From Flavobacterium sp. ASW18X (lineage in GTDB: Bacteria; Bacteroidota; Bacteroidia; Flavobacteriales; Flavobacteriaceae): a stretch of DNA of 64,000 bases. The notes beneath the pieces are model-generated. The model ran no database searches and was not told the origin of the DNA. It saw nothing but the letters and a program-made list of their open reading frames with translations. The position numbers and the translations under genes are program-made. The DNA is taken from positions 124,001 through 188,000 of the forward strand of contig NZ_SWKK01000003.1 of NCBI RefSeq assembly GCF_005144745.1, read 5' to 3'. The number at the start of each line of letters is the position of its first letter. Within the stretch, counting starts at the first letter, position 1. This document shows positions 24,030 to 33,458 of this stretch, in pieces.

Positions 24030-25487
24030 CTAAATTTCCTTTCTAAGTCTTGCCACAGGTAATCCTAACTGTTCTCTGTATTTAGCTACGGTACGTCTAG
24101 CTATGGGATAGCCTTTTTCTTTGAGTATTTTGGCTAGTTTGTCATCGGTCAATGGTTTCTTTTTGTCTTCTTCTTTTATAACCGTCTCTAATATTTTTTT
24201 GATTTCTTTGGTTGATACATCTTCTCCTTGTTCATTTTTCATGGACTCAGAAAAGAATTCTTTAATTAATTTGGTGCCGTAAGGTGTATCTACATATTTG
24301 CTATTGGCAACTCTAGAAACGGTAGAGACATCCATTTCTATTTCATCTGCAATATCTTTTAAAATCATGGGTCTAAGTTTCCTTTCGTCCCCAGTAATAA
24401 AATATTCTTGCTGGTAATTCATTATGGCACTCATCGTCACAAAAAGCGTTTGTTGCCTTTGTTTTATAGCGTCTATAAACCATTTAGCAGCATCCAGTTT
24501 TTGCTTAATAAAAAGCACTGTGTCTTTTTGACTTTTACTTTTTTCTTTCGCATTTTTATAGCCTTCTAGCATATGGGTGTATTCTTTGGAAACATGCAGT
24601 TCTGGGGCGTTTCTACCATTTAAACTTAGTTCCAATTCACCATCTACTATTCTTATACTAAAATCTGGTACAACATGCTCAACTATACGAGTGTTGCCTG
24701 CGTAAGAACCGCCGGGCTTTGGATTCAGGCGTTCAATTTCACTGATAGCTTCTTTAAGTTCTTCTTCGGTTACGCTATGCTTAGTGATTAACTTTTTATA
24801 ATGCTTCTTAGAAAACTGCTCAAAAGATTTTTCTATTATGGATATGGCTAGTTGTACGTCTGGTGTCTGTTCTTTTCGTTTCAATTGTAAAACCAAACAT
24901 TCGTCCAATGATCTTGCTGCGACTCCAGGAGGGTCTAAGGACTGTACTGTTTTCAAAACATTTTCTACCGTAGCTTCGTCCGTATAAATGTTTTGAGTAA
25001 AGGCTAAATCGTCAATAATATCCGTGAGTGGTCTGCGAATGTATCCGCTCTCATCCACGCTACCTACTAAAAATTCGGCAATGGCCCATTCTTGGTCGTT
25101 TAAATATACGGTGCTTAACTGATTTAAAAGGTATTGGGTAAAAGATGTGCCTGCTGCATAAGGTATGCTTTTCTCATCATCATCTGCGCTATAATTACTG
25201 GTTTGGGTGCGGTAATCTGGTACTTCATCATCACTTAAGTAGTCATCTATATTAATGTCTTCAGCAGCAATGGTTTCACTATCTTGGGTGTCATCATAAC
25301 TATCTTCGAACCCATCAGAAAGCTCGCCACTTTCTTCCTTGCCACTTTCTAAGGCAGGATTTTCTTCTAGCTCTTGTTTTAACCGTTGTTCAAAAGCTTG
25401 CGTGGGCAATTGTATCAGTTTCATTAACTGAATTTGCTGTGGAGATAGCTTCTGAGAAAGTTTAAACTGTAGATGCTGTTTTAACAT
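24030..25487 (-). CDS. rpoN: RNA polymerase sigma-54 factor
   Basis: A 485-residue protein with the three sigma-54 regions. The glutamine- and leucine-rich N-terminus (LKQHLQFKLSQKLSPQQIQLMKLIQLP) binds activators. A long acidic region II occupies about residues 50-110. The core-binding domain follows, then a helix-turn-helix (MDVSTVSRVANSKYVDTPYG) and the RpoN box ARRTVAKYREQL close to the C-terminus, which contacts the -24 element. It directs core RNA polymerase to -24/-12 promoters that need enhancer-binding ATPases. No such activator is in this window. The PAP2-like gene begins right at its stop. Confidence 0.96.
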   Translation of the reverse strand: MLKQHLQFKLSQKLSPQQIQLMKLIQLPTQAFEQRLKQELEENPALESGKEESGELSDGFEDSYDDTQDSETIAAEDINIDDYLSDDEVPDYRTQTSNYSADDDEKSIPYAAGTSFTQYLLNQLSTVYLNDQEWAIAEFLVGSVDESGYIRRPLTDIIDDLAFTQNIYTDEATVENVLKTVQSLDPPGVAARSLDECLVLQLKRKEQTPDVQLAISIIEKSFEQFSKKHYKKLITKHSVTEEELKEAISEIERLNPKPGGSYAGNTRIVEHVVPDFSIRIVDGELELSLNGRNAPELHVSKEYTHMLEGYKNAKEKSKSQKDTVLFIKQKLDAAKWFIDAIKQRQQTLFVTMSAIMNYQQEYFITGDERKLRPMILKDIADEIEMDVSTVSRVANSKYVDTPYGTKLIKEFFSESMKNEQGEDVSTKEIKKILETVIKEEDKKKPLTDDKLAKILKEKGYPIARRTVAKYREQLGLPVARLRKEI

Positions 25488-25527
25488 AAATATGCGTTCC
25501 TTTACTTATAAAAATAAAGAATTAGAC

Positions 25528-26961
25528 TTAAAATTCAGCATTTTGTGGAGTCCTAGGAAAAGGAATCACGTCTCTTATGTTCCCCATACCGGTAACAAAT
25601 AATACTAAACGTTCAAATCCAAGACCAAAACCACTGTGGATGGCGGTGCCAAATTTACGTAACTCTAAATACCACCATAGCTCTTCTTCTTCAATACCTA
25701 GTTTAGCCATTTTTTCTTTTAGTACGTCTAAACGCTCTTCTCTTTGCGCACCACCTACTATTTCACCGATGCCTGGGAATAAAACATCCATAGCTCTAAC
25801 CGTTTTACCATCTTCATTTAAACGCATGTAAAAAGCTTTGATATTTGCAGGATAATCAAACAAAATTACGGGGCATTTAAAGTGTTTTTCTACCAAATAC
25901 CTTTCGTGCTCACTTTGCAAGTCAGCACCCCATTCTTCAATGATATAATCGAATTTTTTCTTTTTGTTAGGTTTGCTGTTTCTAAGAATATCTATGGCTT
26001 CTGTGTAAGAAACTCGTTTAAAATTATTCTCCGCAACAAACTTTAGTTTTTCTATTAAAGCCATTTCGCTGCGCTCTGCTTGTGGCTTACTCTTTTCTTC
26101 GTCTAATAAACGTTGTTCTAAGAATTTTAAGTCGTCTTCACAGTTTTCTAAAACATAGCTGATAACCCATTTAATAAAGTCCTCGGCTAAGTCCATGTTG
26201 GCATCTAAATCGTAAAATGCCATTTCTGGCTCTATCATCCAAAACTCTGCTAGGTGTCTAGAAGTATTGGAGTTTTCTGCACGGAATGTAGGTCCAAAAG
26301 TATAAACCTTACCAAGACCCATTGCGTATGCTTCTGCTTCTAATTGACCGGATACGGTTAGGTTGGTTTCTTTTCCAAAAAAGTCTTCTTTGTAATCCAC
26401 ATTGCCCTCTTCTGTTAATGGTGGATTTTTGGCGTCTAAAGTAGTTACACGGAACATCTCTCCCGCACCTTCTGCATCAGAACCTGTGATAATAGGGGAG
26501 TGCATGTAGTAAAAACCATTTTGCTGAAAATAGCTATGTATGGCAAAAGACAAGGCAGAGCGTAAACGCATTACAGCAGAAAAAGTGTTGGTGCGCACAC
26601 GTAAATGAGCCTTTTCTCTTAAAAATTCTAGAGAATGTTTTTTAGGTTGAATGGGATAGGTTTCAGGATCTGCAGAACCGTGTACAAAGATATCTTTTAC
26701 TTGAATTTCTACTCTTTGTCCTCTACCTTGACTCTCTACAAGTGCTCCTTTTACCCTTACCGCAGAGCCTGTGGTAATAGATTTTATCAGTTCTTCATCA
26801 AAATTTTCGAAATCTACCACACACTGTATATTGTTAATGGTAGAACCATCATTTAGTGCTATAAACCTATTGCTTCTAAAAGTTCTTACCCATCCTTCAA
26901 TTTGTACATCTTGTGATGCAGGTTCTGTGTTCAATAGTTCACGTACTGATAATCGAGCCAT
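25528..26961 (-). CDS. asnS: Asparaginyl-tRNA synthetase
   Basis: A 477-residue class II aminoacyl-tRNA synthetase. The N-terminal OB-fold ([22 protein letters not shown]) binds the anticodon. Motif 2 lies in [25 protein letters not shown], and motif 3 in [18 protein letters not shown] with its ATP-binding arginine. Residues around [13 protein letters not shown] and [12 protein letters not shown] are typical of AsnRS rather than AspRS. It charges tRNA-Asn. It lies 40 bases upstream of rpoN on the same strand and may be cotranscribed with it. Confidence 0.96.
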   Translation of the reverse strand: MARLSVRELLNTEPASQDVQIEGWVRTFRSNRFIALNDGSTINNIQCVVDFENFDEELIKSITTGSAVRVKGALVESQGRGQRVEIQVKDIFVHGSADPETYPIQPKKHSLEFLREKAHLRVRTNTFSAVMRLRSALSFAIHSYFQQNGFYYMHSPIITGSDAEGAGEMFRVTTLDAKNPPLTEEGNVDYKEDFFGKETNLTVSGQLEAEAYAMGLGKVYTFGPTFRAENSNTSRHLAEFWMIEPEMAFYDLDANMDLAEDFIKWVISYVLENCEDDLKFLEQRLLDEEKSKPQAERSEMALIEKLKFVAENNFKRVSYTEAIDILRNSKPNKKKKFDYIIEEWGADLQSEHERYLVEKHFKCPVILFDYPANIKAFYMRLNEDGKTVRAMDVLFPGIGEIVGGAQREERLDVLKEKMAKLGIEEEELWWYLELRKFGTAIHSGFGLGFERLVLFVTGMGNIRDVIPFPRTPQNAEF

Positions 26962-26983
26962 AATCCTAAATTAATTTAAGCTT

Positions 26984-26991
26984 CAAAGATA
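26984..26991 (-). promoter_or_regulatory. Candidate -7 element for asnS
   Basis: On the minus strand the bases read TATCTTTG, fitting TAnnTTTG, 22 bases before the asnS ATG. A TTTTG lies 16 bases further upstream, closer than the usual 19. Confidence 0.4.
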
Positions 26992-27032
26992 GTTTTTTAG
27001 TAAAATTCAAAAGGAGAAAAGCCTAGAAAATT

Positions 27033-29429
27033 CTAAGCTTGTTCATTCTCATCGTCTGGTAACGGTAGCACCCTAATTTGCGGTTTCTTTAAGGTCTTTT
27101 TATTGGCAATGTTACGCTCCAAACTCAATAGCAAAGAAGGTAATAAGATTAAATTAGCCAGCATTGCAAAAAGTAAGGTGGCAGACACTAAGCCGCCCAT
27201 GGCCTGTGTACCTCCAAAACTAGAAATGATAAAGACTGAAAACCCAAAGAATAAAACAATAGAAGTGTAAAACATGCTTACGCCGGTTTCTCTTAAGGCG
27301 TTGTACACAGATTTCTTTATTTGCCATTTATTGGCGACTAATTCTTGCCTATACTTGGCCAGAAAGTGGATGGTGTCATCCACGGAAATACCAAAGGCAA
27401 TACTAAAAATTAAGATAGTAGAAGGTTTTATGGGAATGCCTAAATATCCCATTAGTCCTGCTGTAATTACCAAGGGCAGCAAGTTAGGAACTAGCGAAAT
27501 CAATATCATTCTAAACGAGCGGAATAAATACGCCATAAAAATGGAAATTAAACCAATGGCTAAGGCTAGGGAAATAAGTAGGTTTTTAATAAGATATTTA
27601 GTGCCCTTTAAAAACAGAATTGCTTTTCCTGTAATGTACACATTAAAACGCTCTGAAGGGAATATTTTGGCTATGGATTGGAGCAAGTCTTGCTCAATTT
27701 CTTCCATGCGTGGCGTCTTAACATCGCGCATAAAAGTGGTCATCCTAGCTACTTGCCCGGTACTATCTACAAAGCTTTCTAACAAATTTGCATTTCCAGA
27801 AGAGTTTTTGGCCATGTCTAGAATAAAGGTGTTTTCTTGGGAAGTTGGCAGTTGATAGTATTTTGGTATACCATTGTAAAAAGCTTGTTTGGAATACTTG
27901 GCTAAGTTGACCACAGAAACTGGAGTAGATAATTCTGGAATTTCTTCTATTTCATTAGCAATCTTATCCATACGGCGCAGGTTGGCCAGTTTTAGTACGC
28001 CGTTCTTCTTTTTGGTGTCGACCACCACTTCTACTGGCATTACACCTTTAAATTCTTGTTCAAAAAACCGAATGTCTTTGAAAAAATTAGCTTCTTTGGG
28101 TAAATCTTCTATTCTACTTCCTGTAATTTCTATTTGATAAATACCGATAATGCTTATCACTAAAACAGCTACAGCGGTAAAGTAAACTGCTATTCTATGG
28201 TGGCGCACCACTTTTTCCATCCAACCTACAAATTTATCTATCCACTTTTTATTTAAGTGTTTTAAATGTTTCTCTTGCGGTATAGCCATAAAGCTATAAA
28301 TGATTGGAATAATCATCAACGAAAGCAAAAAGATAGAAATGATATTTATAGAAGCCACGATACCAAACTCTTTAAGTAAATCGCTATCTAAAATGATGAA
28401 CGTGGCAAAACCAAGTGCCGTAGTGACATTGGTCATTAGGGTGGCATTACCAATTTTAGAGATAACACGTTGTAACGATTTAGCTTGATTGCCGTGCTTT
28501 TTTACCTCTTGTTGGTATTTATTAATTAAAAATATACAGTTGGGGATACCAATTACAATAATTAGTGGGGGAATCAGTGCGGTTAGTATGGTAATTTCAT
28601 ACTTTAACAGACCAAGAATACCAAAAGCCCACATAACCCCAATCACAACCACGCACATAGATATAAAAGTGGCGCGGAAGCTTCTAAAAAAGAAAAAGAA
28701 AATAATAGAGGTAACTAATAACGCAGCAAGAATAAAATTACCAATTTCATCTATAATTATTTTGGAATTCCATGTTTTAATATAAGGCATCCCAGAGACT
28801 TTAATGTCCATTCCCGTCTCATTCTCAAAATTGGTTACTAAATTTTCTAAATCGGTTAGGATAAACTCATTACGGACATTTGTATTTAGAATTTCTTTGT
28901 CCAAATAAATAACGGAGCGTACGGTGCCAGTTTCCTTGTTAAAAAGAAGGTTTTGATAAAAAGGCATTTGTTCAAATAAATGCGTTTTTATACGGTCTAC
29001 TTCCTTTTGAGTTTTAGGTGGATTTTTAAATAAAGGTTTTAGCGTAAACTGAGAAGTAGTAGTGTCCTTTACTAATTCTTGTAAATTTTGTGTGGAAACT
29101 ACTGAGCTAACTTCCGGAATGGCTTGAAATTGTTTACTTAATTTATTCCACCTATTAAAAAAAGTGGGAGTAAACAGGGCTGAATCTTGAACCGCAACTA
29201 CGATGGCATTATCTTCTTGGCCAAAAATAGAAACAAACTCGTTATATTGTAATGTCTCTGGATGGTCGTCTGGTAAAACGCTGGCTTCTGTATTAGAAAA
29301 CCGCATATTTTTCCATTGCGTACCAAGAAAAATGGTTGTCCCAACTATAGCAATTAAAATTAAAATTCTATTACGAAGTATTAATCTTGCTACTGCGGAC
29401 CAAAATCCTTCCGTTATCCTTTTTACCAT
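27033..29429 (-). CDS. RND superfamily (MMPL/SSD) exporter
   Basis: A 798-residue protein with two repeats of one helix, a large periplasmic loop and five or six helices. The first half has the loop at about residues 45-215 and helices near 220-390; the second half repeats this from about 415. GISVDDTIHFLAKYRQE in the second half is the conserved RND aspartate motif. The length is shorter than tripartite AcrB-type pumps (about 1040) and fits the MMPL/sterol-sensing group that moves lipids or hydrophobic compounds within the inner membrane. No adaptor or TolC gene is adjacent. The substrate is unknown. Confidence 0.85.
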   Translation of the reverse strand: MVKRITEGFWSAVARLILRNRILILIAIVGTTIFLGTQWKNMRFSNTEASVLPDDHPETLQYNEFVSIFGQEDNAIVVAVQDSALFTPTFFNRWNKLSKQFQAIPEVSSVVSTQNLQELVKDTTTSQFTLKPLFKNPPKTQKEVDRIKTHLFEQMPFYQNLLFNKETGTVRSVIYLDKEILNTNVRNEFILTDLENLVTNFENETGMDIKVSGMPYIKTWNSKIIIDEIGNFILAALLVTSIIFFFFFRSFRATFISMCVVVIGVMWAFGILGLLKYEITILTALIPPLIIVIGIPNCIFLINKYQQEVKKHGNQAKSLQRVISKIGNATLMTNVTTALGFATFIILDSDLLKEFGIVASINIISIFLLSLMIIPIIYSFMAIPQEKHLKHLNKKWIDKFVGWMEKVVRHHRIAVYFTAVAVLVISIIGIYQIEITGSRIEDLPKEANFFKDIRFFEQEFKGVMPVEVVVDTKKKNGVLKLANLRRMDKIANEIEEIPELSTPVSVVNLAKYSKQAFYNGIPKYYQLPTSQENTFILDMAKNSSGNANLLESFVDSTGQVARMTTFMRDVKTPRMEEIEQDLLQSIAKIFPSERFNVYITGKAILFLKGTKYLIKNLLISLALAIGLISIFMAYLFRSFRMILISLVPNLLPLVITAGLMGYLGIPIKPSTILIFSIAFGISVDDTIHFLAKYRQELVANKWQIKKSVYNALRETGVSMFYTSIVLFFGFSVFIISSFGGTQAMGGLVSATLLFAMLANLILLPSLLLSLERNIANKKTLKKPQIRVLPLPDDENEQA

Positions 29430-29503
29430 GCTTTTCTAAATCAGCGGCAAAGGTAGAAAATAGTAATGTAAGCTGCCTATAGAAGTAAAGGTTTTAACCT
29501 AAG

Positions 29504-30058
29504 TTAAACCTTCATTATTTCTGCCTCTTTAACGGTTAATATACCTTCTATTTTTTTTATGTATGTATCGGTGAGTTCTTGAACGTCTACCTCTGCATTG
29601 GCTAAAAAGTCTTCAGAAATATCTAGCTTTTTTAATTCTTTATTGGCCTCTTGTCTAGCGCTTCGTATACCAACTTTGGCGTCTTCTGCTTCTGCCTTAG
29701 CTTGTTTTGCCAATTCTTTTCTACGCTCTTCCGTTAAAGGAGGTACATTTATAATAATATTTTCACCATTATTCATAGGGTTAAAACCAAGGTTGGCATT
29801 CATAATGGCTTTCTCAATTTCTCCCAATAGGTTTTTTTCCCATGGCTGTACAGAAATGGTTCTACCATCCGGGGTGTTTACGTTAGAAACTTGAGATAAT
29901 GGAGTCATAGATCCATAATATTCTACCATAACAGAAGAAAGCATTGCTGGGCTTGCTTTGCCAGCTCTAATTTTTACTAATGATTTTTCTAAGTGTGCTA
30001 TAGCAGCATCCATACCTTCCTTAGTGCTGTCTAGAATAAATGTAATCTCCTCGTTCAT
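29504..30058 (-). CDS. frr: Ribosome recycling factor
   Basis: The start is placed at the ATG at 30058, giving 184 residues, the normal RRF length; an ATG six codons upstream is less likely. EKSLVKIRAGKASPAML is the RRF helix signature. VQPWEKNLLGEIEKAI and PPLTEERRKELAKQAKAEAEDAKV build the three-helix bundle, and IRSARQEANKELKK follows. With EF-G it splits post-termination ribosomes. It is downstream of pyrH on the same strand with a 42-base gap, the common pyrH-frr arrangement. Confidence 0.96.
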   Translation of the reverse strand: MNEEITFILDSTKEGMDAAIAHLEKSLVKIRAGKASPAMLSSVMVEYYGSMTPLSQVSNVNTPDGRTISVQPWEKNLLGEIEKAIMNANLGFNPMNNGENIIINVPPLTEERRKELAKQAKAEAEDAKVGIRSARQEANKELKKLDISEDFLANAEVDVQELTDTYIKKIEGILTVKEAEIMKV

Positions 30059-30100
30059 ATTTATATATTTTAGCAAGTGGCTTGCAACTTTAATACCAAA

Positions 30101-30808
30101 TTAGTTATTTACTACGGTGCCAATATTTTCTCCGGAAACAATTTTCATTAAATTTCCTCTCGTGTTCATATCAAAAACTACAATAGGTAGTTCATTTTCT
30201 TGGCTTAATGTAAAAGCGGTAGTGTCCATTACCTTAAGTCCTTTGGCAAGAACCTCGTTAAAAGAAAGTGTATCAAATTTAGTAGCGGTTTTATCTTTTT
30301 CTGGATCGGCGGTATATATGCCATCTACTCTTGTTCCTTTTAGAATCACATCGGCCTTTATTTCAATAGCTCTAAGAACTGCGGCAGAATCGGTGGTAAA
30401 ATAAGGATTGCCAGTACCTCCGCCAAAAATAACGACACGACCTTTTTCTAAGTGTCTCATGGCTCTTCTGCGAATGAAAGGTTCGGCAACTTCATTAATT
30501 TTTACGGCAGATTGTAACCGAGTTTCTACACCGGCAATTTCTAAAGCGCTTTGTAGAGCAAGACCATTAATTACAGTGGCAAGCATACCCATGTGGTCTC
30601 CTTGAACGCGATCCATCCCTTCACTTGCACCTTTAAGGCCTCTAAAAATGTTGCCTCCGCCAATTACAATTGCAACTTCTACGCCTTTAGCTATAACAGC
30701 TTTTATGTCCTCTGCATACTCTTTTAAGCGTTTAGCATCTATTCCATAGTTCTGCTCTCCCATGAGGGCTTCACCGCTTAACTTTAATAAAATTCTTTTG
30801 TATTGCAT
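30101..30808 (-). CDS. pyrH: UMP kinase
   Basis: A 235-residue amino-acid-kinase fold protein of the usual PyrH length. [11 protein letters not shown] at the N-terminus binds phosphate, [13 protein letters not shown] and [15 protein letters not shown] bind UMP, and [19 protein letters not shown] and [13 protein letters not shown] bind the nucleotide. It phosphorylates UMP to UDP in pyrimidine synthesis. It forms an operon with frr. The tsf terminator lies between it and tsf on the same strand, so it is separately transcribed. Confidence 0.97.
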   Translation of the reverse strand: MQYKRILLKLSGEALMGEQNYGIDAKRLKEYAEDIKAVIAKGVEVAIVIGGGNIFRGLKGASEGMDRVQGDHMGMLATVINGLALQSALEIAGVETRLQSAVKINEVAEPFIRRRAMRHLEKGRVVIFGGGTGNPYFTTDSAAVLRAIEIKADVILKGTRVDGIYTADPEKDKTATKFDTLSFNEVLAKGLKVMDTTAFTLSQENELPIVVFDMNTRGNLMKIVSGENIGTVVNN

Positions 30809-30830
30809 GGACAGGTTTTTAAAATCCGAA

Positions 30831-30838
30831 CAAAAATA
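30831..30838 (-). promoter_or_regulatory. Candidate -7 element for pyrH
   Basis: On the minus strand the bases read TATTTTTG, a TAnnTTTG match, 22 bases before the pyrH ATG. No TTTG is seen at the -33 distance. Confidence 0.4.
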
Positions 30839-30880
30839 ATCAAAATTATTATTGTGTTTCGCCTAGAATTTAGGTCAAAA

Positions 30881-30908
30881 AAAAGCCTTGGAACAATCCA
30901 AGGCTTTT
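30881..30908 (-). terminator. Intrinsic terminator after tsf
   Basis: A twelve-pair stem (30881-30892 with 30897-30908) with a four-base loop lies about 22 bases past the tsf stop. The minus strand continues in a T-run. It separates tsf from pyrH. Confidence 0.93.
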
Positions 30909-30930
30909 TTACGTGTTTTATAGGTAATTA

Positions 30931-31755
30931 TTAACCTAAAGCAACTCTTTTAAAGTCGGTAACGGTTAAGTCTGCATCTACAGATTTTACGTAATCTGCA
31001 ACGCTCTGCTTGTTGTCTTTAATGAATGCTTGGTTAACCAAGGTGTTGTCTTTAAAGAAACGATTTAATTTACCTTTAGCGATATTGTCTAACATTGCTT
31101 CGGGTTTCCCTTCTTGACGCAACTGGTCTTTAGCAATTTCTATTTCTTTGTCTATGATAGATTGATCAACACCATCTTCATTTAAGGCAACCGGATTCAT
31201 TGCAGCAGCTTGCATAGCTACATCTTTAGCTGCTTCTTCCGCACCATCTACATTTTTAGACAAGCCAACTAAAGTAGCAATTTTGTTCCCAGCATGGATG
31301 TAAGAACCTACAAAGGCAGCGTCTAATTTCTCAAAACTACCGATTTCTATTTTCTCACCAATAACACCTGTTTGCTCAGTTAATTTATCTGCAACGCTTG
31401 TACCGTTAAAATCTGCTGCAAGGAAAGCATCTTTAGAATCGTAACCTAATGCCAATTCTGCCAATTGGTTAGCTAAGTCTACGAAACCATCGTTTTTAGC
31501 AACGAAATCAGTTTCACAGTTCAAAGAGATAACAACACCACTTGTTTTTGCATCATTAACTTTTGCAATGGCAGCACCTTCAGAAGATTCTCTGTCTGCT
31601 CTTTTGGCAGCAACTTTTTGCCCTTTTTTTCTAAGGATTTCTATTGCTTTGTCAAAATCACCTTCTGCTTCTACTAATGCCTTTTTGCAGTCCATCATGC
31701 CTGCACCTGTGGCTTTTCTTAATTTATTTACTTCAGCGGCTGTAATCTTTGCCAT
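30931..31755 (-). CDS. tsf: Elongation factor Ts
   Basis: A 274-residue protein. The N-terminal UBA-like domain is clear (AAEVNKLRKATGAGMMDCKKAL). The core domain begins with SSEGAAIAKVND and contains VVISLNCETDFVAKNDGF with the TDFV contact to EF-Tu. The length is typical of Bacteroidota EF-Ts. It exchanges GDP for GTP on EF-Tu. It follows rpsB, the usual rpsB-tsf pair, with a hairpin in the 71-base gap. Confidence 0.97.
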   Translation of the reverse strand: MAKITAAEVNKLRKATGAGMMDCKKALVEAEGDFDKAIEILRKKGQKVAAKRADRESSEGAAIAKVNDAKTSGVVISLNCETDFVAKNDGFVDLANQLAELALGYDSKDAFLAADFNGTSVADKLTEQTGVIGEKIEIGSFEKLDAAFVGSYIHAGNKIATLVGLSKNVDGAEEAAKDVAMQAAAMNPVALNEDGVDQSIIDKEIEIAKDQLRQEGKPEAMLDNIAKGKLNRFFKDNTLVNQAFIKDNKQSVADYVKSVDADLTVTDFKRVALG

Positions 31756-31786
31756 GTGTTTCGTTTTTGAATATTATGTGTAAAGT

Positions 31787-31807
31787 AAAACACAAACTTT
31801 GTGTTTT
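31787..31807 (-). promoter_or_regulatory. Hairpin between rpsB and tsf
   Basis: AAAACACAA (31787-31795) pairs with TTGTGTTTT (31799-31807) around three bases. No strong T-run follows on the minus strand, so it may tune readthrough into tsf rather than end transcription fully. Confidence 0.5.
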
Positions 31808-31826
31808 GTTTTAGGACAATGTTAAA

Positions 31827-32849
31827 TTACTCTTCTGAGTCTTCTATACCTCCAGATACGCTATCTTGCCATGCCTTAAGCTCGTCCCACTTTCCATCTG
31901 CAGCCATTTGCGCTTGTTTAGGCCAAGAAGCTGGCTCTAAATGAGCTAATCTTGGGCTTGCATCTGTAAGGATGGTTTTAATTTTAGCAGGTTCAGCTTT
32001 TGCCAAATCAGCATAAGTAGCTATGCCAGCAGCAACTAAAGCTTCTGCAGCTTTAGGACCTACACCTTCTACTTTAGTTAAATCGTCACCAGCAGCTTTT
32101 GTAGCTTTAGCTTTTTTTCCTTCTTTAGCAGGAGCATCTTCTTTTGTGGTTTGCTTTTCTGCTTTGCGCTCAGCTAAACCTTCTGCGATAGATTTTGTTA
32201 CTTCTGATAAAATGATTTCAATAGATTTACCAGCATCGTCATTAGCAGGGATGATGTAATCAATTGGTCTTGGGTCAGAGTTCGTATCAACCATTGCAAA
32301 GATTGGAATGTTCAATTTCAAAGCTTCTTTAACGGCGATGTGCTCACGCATTGTATCTACGATAAAAATAGCCCCAGGTAAACGAGTCATGTCAGAAATA
32401 GAACCTAAGTTCTTGTCTAATTTTGCTCTTAAACGGTCTACTTGTAAACGTTCTTTTTTAGATAAAGTGTTGAAAGTACCATCCTTCTTCATTCTATCAA
32501 TAGAAGCCATTTTCTTAACAGCTTTACGAATAGTAACAAAGTTGGTTAACATACCACCTGGCCATCTTTCTGTGATGTATGGCATGTTTACAGCAGATAC
32601 TTTGTCTGCAACAATGTCTTTTGCTTGTTTTTTAGTCGCTACAAAAAGAATCTTACGGCCAGAAGCAGCTATTTTCTTTAGAGCTTCTTGCGCCTCATCT
32701 AATTTAGCAGCAGTTTTGTAAAGATTGATAACGTGGATACCGTTACGCTCCATGTAGATGTAAGGAGCCATGTTTGGATTCCACTTTCTTGTAAGGTGTC
32801 CAAAATGTACACCTGCCTCTAAAAGGTCTTTTACTTCAATGTTTGCCAT
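31827..32849 (-). CDS. rpsB: 30S ribosomal protein S2 with C-terminal helix-hairpin-helix extension
   Basis: The start is set at the ATG at 32849 (MANIEVKDLLEAGVHFGH); the open frame extends 33 codons further but that part is unlike S2. The product is 340 residues, while S2 is normally about 230-260. Residues 1 to about 228 are the full S2 core, with the RKWNPNMAPYIY, ATKKQAKDIV, RWPGGMLTNF and DTNSDPRPIDYIIPANDDA blocks. A Lys/Ala/Glu-rich linker (about 229-254) leads to a helix-hairpin-helix-like domain (KVEGVGPKAAEALVAAGI, 259-276) and a tail with WPKQAQMAADGKWDELK (309-325). A similar tail is known to me from Bacteroidota ribosomal protein L21; that is recollection, not shown here. Confidence 0.95.
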   Translation of the reverse strand: MANIEVKDLLEAGVHFGHLTRKWNPNMAPYIYMERNGIHVINLYKTAAKLDEAQEALKKIAASGRKILFVATKKQAKDIVADKVSAVNMPYITERWPGGMLTNFVTIRKAVKKMASIDRMKKDGTFNTLSKKERLQVDRLRAKLDKNLGSISDMTRLPGAIFIVDTMREHIAVKEALKLNIPIFAMVDTNSDPRPIDYIIPANDDAGKSIEIILSEVTKSIAEGLAERKAEKQTTKEDAPAKEGKKAKATKAAGDDLTKVEGVGPKAAEALVAAGIATYADLAKAEPAKIKTILTDASPRLAHLEPASWPKQAQMAADGKWDELKAWQDSVSGGIEDSEE

Positions 32850-33040
32850 TTTTTGTTTTCTTAGTTTACGTTCCGTTGAGATAGCAATGTTTAGGTGGTC
32901 TGTATTTATACTTCGCCCTACACATTTAGATGCTAAACTAATTTCCAAAAAGCTGTTTTTCCTTTTGGAACAACGACAACTTTTGTTTTTGATAAAATAA
33001 TACCCAAAGGGTAAGCCTCGGGATTTTCAATGAACGGTAT
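32850..33040 (-). promoter_or_regulatory. rpsB leader region with hairpins
   Basis: Between the rpsI terminator and the rpsB start are two perfect inverted repeats: TTCCAAAA/TTTTGGAA (32943-32950 with 32963-32970) and TACCC/GGGTA (33001-33005 with 33009-33013). This could be a structured ribosomal-protein leader involved in feedback control. I recognise no named motif and see no clear TAnnTTTG element. Confidence 0.4.
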
Positions 33041-33065
33041 ATAAAAAGCACGGTTTCCCGTGCTT
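33041..33065 (-). terminator. Intrinsic terminator after rpsI
   Basis: AAGCACGG (33046-33053) pairs with CCGTGCTT (33058-33065) with a TTTC loop. On the minus strand it is followed by a T-rich run. It separates rplM-rpsI from rpsB. Confidence 0.85.
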
Positions 33066-33071
33066 GAAATA

Positions 33072-33458
33072 TTAACGTTTAGAGAACTGGAATTTCTTAC
33101 GAGCTTTCTTCTGACCAAATTTCTTACGCTCTACCATTCTTGGGTCACGAGTTAGTAAGCCTTCTGGTTTTAGAACTGTACGATTTTCTTCATTGATTTC
33201 GCACATAGCTCTAGACAAAGCTAATCTAATAGCTTCTGCTTGTCCAGTAATACCACCGCCGTATACGTTAACTTTAACATCGTAAGTATCTACGGTTTCA
33301 GTTAAAGTAAATGGCTGCTTTACTTTATACTGCAATGGAGCAGTAGTAAAGTATTCTTCTAAAGATTTTTTGTTTACTGTGATGTCGCCCTTACCCTCAG
33401 AAAGGTAAACACGTGCAACAGCAGTCTTTCTTCTTCCTATTTTATGAATTACTTCCAT
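33072..33458 (-). CDS. rpsI: 30S ribosomal protein S9
   Basis: A 128-residue protein of standard S9 length. IGRRKTAVARVYLSEGKGDITVN at the N-terminus and YGGGITGQAEAIRLALSRAM form the core. The basic C-terminus (RMVERKKFGQKKARKKFQFSKR) reaches the P-site tRNA; the terminal SKR is the conserved end. The start codon overlaps the rplM stop by one base, so translation is coupled in the universal rplM-rpsI operon. Confidence 0.98.
   Translation of the reverse strand: MEVIHKIGRRKTAVARVYLSEGKGDITVNKKSLEEYFTTAPLQYKVKQPFTLTETVDTYDVKVNVYGGGITGQAEAIRLALSRAMCEINEENRTVLKPEGLLTRDPRMVERKKFGQKKARKKFQFSKR

Noticed and set aside
27274-27855. 193-codon plus-strand frame inside the RND exporter
   Set aside because: The opposite strand encodes a full-length RND protein with conserved motifs throughout, and the antisense product has no recognisable features.
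32850-32948. Upstream extension of the rpsB frame by 33 codons
   Set aside because: The extra residues do not resemble any S2 N-terminus, whereas MANIEVKDLLEAGVHFGH is the standard start.
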